Below, piece by piece: positions 60,329 to 64,000 of a DNA stretch of 64,000 nucleotides. The notes beneath the pieces were generated by a model, which ran no database searches, had not been told where the DNA came from, and saw only the letters and a list, made by a program, of their open reading frames with translations. A program made the position numbers and the translations under genes. The DNA is from a bacterium (lineage in GTDB: Bacteria; Armatimonadota; Fimbriimonadia; Fimbriimonadales; Fimbriimonadaceae): contig JAIXQR010000001.1 in NCBI GenBank assembly GCA_027485645.1, positions 551,632-615,631 on the forward strand, read 5' to 3'. How positions within the stretch are numbered: position 1 is the first letter of the stretch; each line of letters opens with the position of its first letter.

Positions 60329-60621
60329 AGCCGTTTACCGCGCTGTGCCTGGTGGTCTGCTTTGCGGCACTGGGTAGCTATCCGTGGACCGTTGGCGCTC
60401 CTCCCTCGGCTTCCGCGACAAAGGCGGTGAAGCAGGCCTATGTCAACCGGTCCATCATTCACCTCACCACGGTCTGCGTAGCGCTCATTGGTGCAGGCGT
60501 GGGTTCGGCCCTGATTCTGCGAAAGGCGCGCGAGGAGTACCGGGTCACGGCGAAGCGGAACCTTGAAGAACTGGTTTTAGAAGCCAATCGACAGCGAGAG
60601 AAGAACGATGCTGCCGGATGA
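60325..60621 (+). CDS. Small membrane protein, unrecognised
   Basis: 98 residues with a signal-like first segment (FTALCLVVCFAALGSYPW), one membrane helix (about 46-66, LTTVCVALIGAGVGSALIL) and a C-terminal charged coiled-coil-like tail (REEYRVTAKRNLEELVLEANRQREK). Four-base overlap with rpe and 14-base overlap with ribD place it inside the operon. No family recognised. Confidence 0.6.
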   Translation: MKPFTALCLVVCFAALGSYPWTVGAPPSASATKAVKQAYVNRSIIHLTTVCVALIGAGVGSALILRKAREEYRVTAKRNLEELVLEANRQREKNDAAG

Positions 60622-61609
60622 TGTTCGGTGGATGCGGCGAGCCATCGCGATTTCAAAGCGCGGTCTCCCGGCTCCGAATCCGCACGTGGGCTGCGTGCTC
60701 GTTCGAGAAGGCGTCGTGCTTGGCGAAGGCTTTCATGACCTCGCTGGTGGGCCGCATGCAGAAGTCGCGGCGATTCGCAGCGCTAAGGCGGATCTGAAGG
60801 GCGCTACGGCTTACGTGACGCTTGAGCCCTGCAATCACACCGGACGCACTGGACCATGCACGCAGGCGCTTCTAGCCGCGGGGATCGCGCGCGTTGTGGT
60901 CGCGGTACTAGACCCGAACCCAAAGGCGGCGGGCGGGTTGGAATTGCTCGAAAACGCCGGGGTGGAAGTCGTGTCTGGGCTTTTGGCAGATGAGGCGCGA
61001 GCGGCGAACGAGCAGTTCCTCTTCGCTCACAAAAACGGTCGACCGATGATCACGGCGAAAGCCGCTATTTCGCTCGACGGTCGTATTGCGTTGCCAAGCG
61101 GTGAATCGAAATGGATTACGGGCGAGCCTGCGCGGCGAGATGCTCATCGCCTGAGGGCAGAATGCGGGGCCGTGCTCGTAGGGCGCGGAACGGTGACTGC
61201 CGACGACCCGAGGTTAACCGTGCGACTGAATCGGCGGGTGAATCAACCGGTACGGATCGTCCTAGACCCGGCGAGCAAGCTCGCGGGGACCGAGAGCGTC
61301 TTTAGCGATGAAGCCGAGACGATTCATGTCACGGGCGCAATCAATCTGTCAGTCCTGACGGCGGCGTGGTTTCAACGGGGCATCACCGGAGTTTTGGTAG
61401 AGGGTGGGGCGACGACGGTTCGGCACTTCTTGGCTGCCGACCTTGTGGATCGGCTTGTTTTGTACGTCGCTCCAAAAATTCTGGGCGCGGGCAAAAGTTG
61501 GGTGGAAGATCTCGTGCGAGCGGACCTCAGCAAAACGGCCGGTTGGAGCTTTGAAGGACTAAAGCGAGTTGGTGAGGACCTTCGGCTGACCTATCGCCGG
61601 TCCCGCTAG
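60608..61609 (+). CDS. ribD: Bifunctional riboflavin biosynthesis protein RibD
   Basis: N-terminal pyrimidine deaminase (about 1-145) and C-terminal pyrimidine reductase (146-333) acting in early riboflavin synthesis. The deaminase zinc motifs are HAEV (GGPHAEVAAI, catalytic Glu) and PCNHTGRTGPC; the reductase shows KAAISLDGRIA, CGAVLVGRGTVTADDPRLTVR and LVEGGATTVRHFL. Full length and intact. ribE, ribA and ribH are not adjacent, so the pathway is scattered. The start overlaps the preceding small gene. Confidence 0.95.
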   Translation: MLPDDVRWMRRAIAISKRGLPAPNPHVGCVLVREGVVLGEGFHDLAGGPHAEVAAIRSAKADLKGATAYVTLEPCNHTGRTGPCTQALLAAGIARVVVAVLDPNPKAAGGLELLENAGVEVVSGLLADEARAANEQFLFAHKNGRPMITAKAAISLDGRIALPSGESKWITGEPARRDAHRLRAECGAVLVGRGTVTADDPRLTVRLNRRVNQPVRIVLDPASKLAGTESVFSDEAETIHVTGAINLSVLTAAWFQRGITGVLVEGGATTVRHFLAADLVDRLVLYVAPKILGAGKSWVEDLVRADLSKTAGWSFEGLKRVGEDLRLTYRRSR

Positions 61610-61674
61610 TACCAAAGCCCCGAATTGGTAACTGACGGTTCCTCCACGCGTTCGATCCTGTACAAAAGAACCGC

Positions 61675-62700
61675 GTGAAGAAGATGAAAGTTGTCAGCTC
61701 CCTCGCATTAGTTTCCGTGTTTGCCGCTTCAGCCGTCGCCCAGGAAGGCCGGGGTTACATTCGAGAGAACACCGTTCTCCCGGTCATTCTGGAGCAGGAT
61801 CTTCGACTGCGGGACGCCCAAGCTGGCGACCGAGTAACGGCTCGACTTGAGGATGATCGGTACTTGCCAAGCGGCACTCGGCTTGAAGGCGAAGTCTTAG
61901 CGGCTCGACAAGCAAACGGGGATCGCCCGGCGTACATCGAGTTTCGGTTTGACCGAATGGTGTTCCCGAACGGTCGCGACCAAGCGATTTCCGCCACTCC
62001 GATCGCCTGGGACAAGCGGAACCTATCGCAAGATCGAGATGGGCGTTTCGTGGCGAAGGGCAACGACAAGCGGCGCAAAGAGAACAGCGTGCTTGGTGGA
62101 GCGGTGGGTGGACTTGTACTCGGTGCGCTGGTGAAGAAGCCCGGTGAAGGACTCTTGCTTGGCACGCTCGCCGGAATCTTGGTTGCCGAAACGGGCAAGA
62201 AGAGCACCGCCGATCTGACCCTTGCTAGAGGCACCAAGATCGGGGCGTGGTTCTCGGAGCCGTTTACGGTCCAAAACTGGGACCGAAACCAGATCATCAT
62301 CCAGGACGAGGATTACTACCGACGAGACCGCATCAACGACCGTGAAATCTCCGTCGAGTGCGACGACCGACGCTTCCGGTACTCCCAATCGGAGGCGCCG
62401 TACCGCGAAGGTGACCGGTACTTCTTGCCGCTTCGACGAACCGCCGAGCAGCTTGACTTTGAAGTTGACCGAATCAGCGATGACGTGGTCTACATCCACG
62501 GCGAGAACGGAGTGCTCCGACTCACCGCCGGCTCACGCGACATTCGGCTGAACGGAAAGCGCCGGACGCTGAAGGACGCGGTTCAGCTTCGCGGGAAGGA
62601 GTGGTTCGTCCCGGCCGATGCCTTTGCGTTGATCTCGCCGAAGGCGATTCGGATCAACGGCAAAGACATTGACTCGGATCGCATTAGCTCAGATCGATAA
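61675..62700 (+). CDS. Secreted glycine-zipper protein with amine-oxidase-N-like domain
   Basis: 341 residues with a signal peptide (VSSLALVSVFAASAVA). The first domain (IRENTVLPVILEQDLRLRDAQ, GDRVTARLEDDRYLPSGTRLEGEVL) resembles TrbI/VirB10-like outer beta folds. A glycine-zipper stretch follows (VLGGAVGGLVLGALV and GEGLLLGTLAGILVAE), then a C-terminal part (LRLTAGSRDIRLNGKRRTLKDAV, GKEWFVPADAFALI) laid out like copper amine oxidase N-terminal domains found in cell-surface proteins. GTG 61675 or ATG 61684 may be the start. It converges with pdxT and overlaps it by 12 bases. Function unknown. Confidence 0.68.
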   Translation: MKKMKVVSSLALVSVFAASAVAQEGRGYIRENTVLPVILEQDLRLRDAQAGDRVTARLEDDRYLPSGTRLEGEVLAARQANGDRPAYIEFRFDRMVFPNGRDQAISATPIAWDKRNLSQDRDGRFVAKGNDKRRKENSVLGGAVGGLVLGALVKKPGEGLLLGTLAGILVAETGKKSTADLTLARGTKIGAWFSEPFTVQNWDRNQIIIQDEDYYRRDRINDREISVECDDRRFRYSQSEAPYREGDRYFLPLRRTAEQLDFEVDRISDDVVYIHGENGVLRLTAGSRDIRLNGKRRTLKDAVQLRGKEWFVPADAFALISPKAIRINGKDIDSDRISSDR

Positions 62701-63267
62701 GAACCACTGGTGCATGTGCCGATCGTCGGTGAGCTCGGGATGGAAGGACGTCCCGAGCATATTTCCCTGACGAACGGCGATCACTTGTCCCTCGACCTCG
62801 GCAATCACGTTGACGCCAGCTCCGACCCGGGTCACGATGGGTGCGCGGATAAAGACGGCCATGATCGGCTTTGGCAAGCCCGTCACTTTGACGGGAGCTT
62901 CAAAGCTATGTACTTGGGGACCGAAAGCATTTCGCCGCACGGATACGTCAAGGATGCCAAGGCTGAACTGATCGGGGCGAGATTCGATCTCCTTCGCCAT
63001 CATGATCATGCCCATGCAGGTGCCCCAGATTGGGAGACCAGCGGCGACCTTTTCAACGAGGGCTTCGGCCAGGCCGAAGCGCTGCATGAGTTGCCCTACC
63101 GTGGTGCTCTCTCCGCCCGGAATGATGATGCGGCCGCAGCCTTCTAGATCCTCTGGAACCTTCACGTACCGGGCCGTTGCGCCACAGGCTTCCACGGCGT
63201 GTCGGTGTTTTTCGTAGTCGCCTTGGATGGCGACGATCCCGACAGTGTGATCGGGGAATTTGAACAT
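62689..63267 (-). CDS. pdxT: Pyridoxal 5'-phosphate synthase glutaminase subunit PdxT
   Basis: Class I glutamine amidotransferase that supplies ammonia to PdxS for PLP synthesis. The N-terminus VGIVAIQGDYEKH, the IIPGGESTT loop, the nucleophile Cys84 in GTCMG and the HPE of the catalytic triad (GTSFHPELTDD) are present. 192 residues, normal. pdxS, usually adjacent, is not in the window. It is divergent from the arginase gene, 59 bases apart. Confidence 0.95.
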   Translation of the reverse strand: MFKFPDHTVGIVAIQGDYEKHRHAVEACGATARYVKVPEDLEGCGRIIIPGGESTTVGQLMQRFGLAEALVEKVAAGLPIWGTCMGMIMMAKEIESRPDQFSLGILDVSVRRNAFGPQVHSFEAPVKVTGLPKPIMAVFIRAPIVTRVGAGVNVIAEVEGQVIAVRQGNMLGTSFHPELTDDRHMHQWFLSI

Positions 63268-63326
63268 GAGAGAGAGGATACTTGGTGTCCCGGTACCGCG
63301 CCGGACCGGAAAAGTACACTCGCCAC

Positions 63327-64000
63327 GTGGTTGACATCATTGGCGCACCGTTTGATCTTTGCGGAATGCGCTTAGGCAGTCGCCTAGGGCCGGCAGCAAT
63401 TCGGCTGGCCGGGCTCGCCGAAGCACTTCAGGGCTTAGGGCTGGCGGCACAAGATCTCGGCGATGTGGCCGTGGACTTGAACCCCACTTCGGGGCCGGGG
63501 ATGCGGAACTTTCAGCCACTTTTGGAATGCATCCGGCTCTTGAAGTCCAAGGTCGCCGGGTCCATCGCGGCAGGGAGATTGCCCGTAGTGCTGGGCGGGG
63601 AACACACCCTTGCGGTTGCCGGAGTCAGCGCCGCGCTGAAAGCCTACGGCGAGAACCTCGCCGTGCTTTGGATTGACGCCCATGCGGACGTGAACACGCC
63701 GGGTTCGAGCGCGACCGGAAACATCCACGGCATGCCCATTTCGGCGCTATGGGGAACGCCAAGCGAAGCGGAAGCCGAGGTGGATGCCCAATGGCAGGAA
63801 CTGCTGAATTTGCTCGGTCCAGCAAAACTTGAACCCACGAAGACCGCTTGGTTTGGGCTTCGAGACGTGGATGTTTCCGAGCGTCACCGAATGCATGGCT
63901 TGCCGGTGACGATGCACGATGTCGATCGATACGGGGTGGACGCTTGCGTGGGAATGATCACGCGCTGGCTTGGTGACTTCCGAGGAACTCACCTTTGGAT
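63327..64000 (+). CDS. Arginase/agmatinase-family ureohydrolase, 3'-truncated by window edge
   Basis: Manganese-dependent ureohydrolase, most like arginase (arginine to ornithine and urea). The frame from GTG 63327 reads VVDIIGAPFDLCGMRLGSRLGPAAIRLAG at the start, then LGGEHTLAVAG with the first metal-ligand His. The WIDAHADVNTPGSSATGNIHGMP motif follows, with the Asp-x-His-x-Asp metal ligands and the substrate-binding region typical of arginase (N-T-P-x-S-S-x-T-G-N-x-H-G-M-P). The third metal motif lies beyond the window. The symbol rocF would fit but is left blank because the C-terminus is not seen. Confidence 0.9.
   Translation, partial: MVDIIGAPFDLCGMRLGSRLGPAAIRLAGLAEALQGLGLAAQDLGDVAVDLNPTSGPGMRNFQPLLECIRLLKSKVAGSIAAGRLPVVLGGEHTLAVAGVSAALKAYGENLAVLWIDAHADVNTPGSSATGNIHGMPISALWGTPSEAEAEVDAQWQELLNLLGPAKLEPTKTAWFGLRDVDVSERHRMHGLPVTMHDVDRYGVDACVGMITRWLGDFRGTHLW

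Noticed and set aside
61610-61630. TACCAA/TTGGTA hairpin after ribD as a terminator
   Set aside because: Only six base pairs, no GC core and no T-tract.
1-64000. tRNA or rRNA genes and CRISPR arrays
   Set aside because: I looked in the intergenic regions and saw no cloverleaf-like sequence with a T-loop GTTCRA, no rRNA segments and no regularly spaced repeats; short RNAs could still be missed by eye.

Overview
The window looks like chromosome of a free-living, Gram-negative-type (diderm) bacterium. It is moderately GC-rich, densely packed, and uses GTG and TTG starts often. Outer-membrane machinery is clear: a PilQ-type secretin with PilM/N/O/P, a Wza-like polysaccharide exporter and many secreted proteins. 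The unusually large pseudopilin-like proteins, the Gly/Pro-rich tails and the codon style remind me of Armatimonadota (Fimbriimonas-like). That placement is inference, since no rRNA gene is present. I found no tRNA, rRNA, CRISPR array, transposase or phage genes.

Layout. 1-9 kb holds housekeeping genes: the 3' part of cysS, convergent lexA with a good promoter, a parvulin-type prolyl isomerase, rsmI, a polysaccharide export protein, ruvC, a small basic protein, a cytoplasmic GH20 hexosaminidase and a membrane protein. 9-16 kb is a minus-strand block: a Gfo/Idh/MocA oxidoreductase coupled to a PfkB sugar kinase, then five tandem paralogous two-TM proteins of a family I do not recognise (the first-transcribed copy is frameshifted), then hemW. 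16-19.7 kb is a loose accessory stretch of small unrecognised genes, with a 399-base non-coding region holding an AT-rich palindrome. 19.7-23.4 kb carries argS (with an altered HIGH motif), an NAD-dependent epimerase and htpX.

23.4-56.2 kb is dominated by type IV pilus / type II secretion-like machinery in three blocks. The first is pilB-pilT-pilC, closed by a strong terminator. The second, after an inserted vapBC toxin-antitoxin pair, is pilD followed by a tightly packed operon of about 20 kb. It encodes three prepilin-leader proteins (two very large), a 1060-residue PilX-like protein and two giant secreted propeller-type proteins of 1587 and 2315 residues. The third is pilM-N-O-P, a truncated secretin-like protein and the full secretin. 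Assembly ATPases, platform, prepilin peptidase, alignment complex and secretin are therefore all present. The large operon probably supplies specialised minor pilins and the extracellular cargo or surface structure they handle. This operon is my best candidate for an undescribed system.

56.2-64 kb: aroK-aroB follow the secretin, as in the proteobacterial pilMNOPQ-aroKB cluster. Next come a small membrane protein, a PASTA-domain pseudokinase lacking key catalytic residues, rpe, a small membrane protein, ribD, a secreted glycine-zipper protein, convergent pdxT, and the 5' part of an arginase-family gene cut by the window end.
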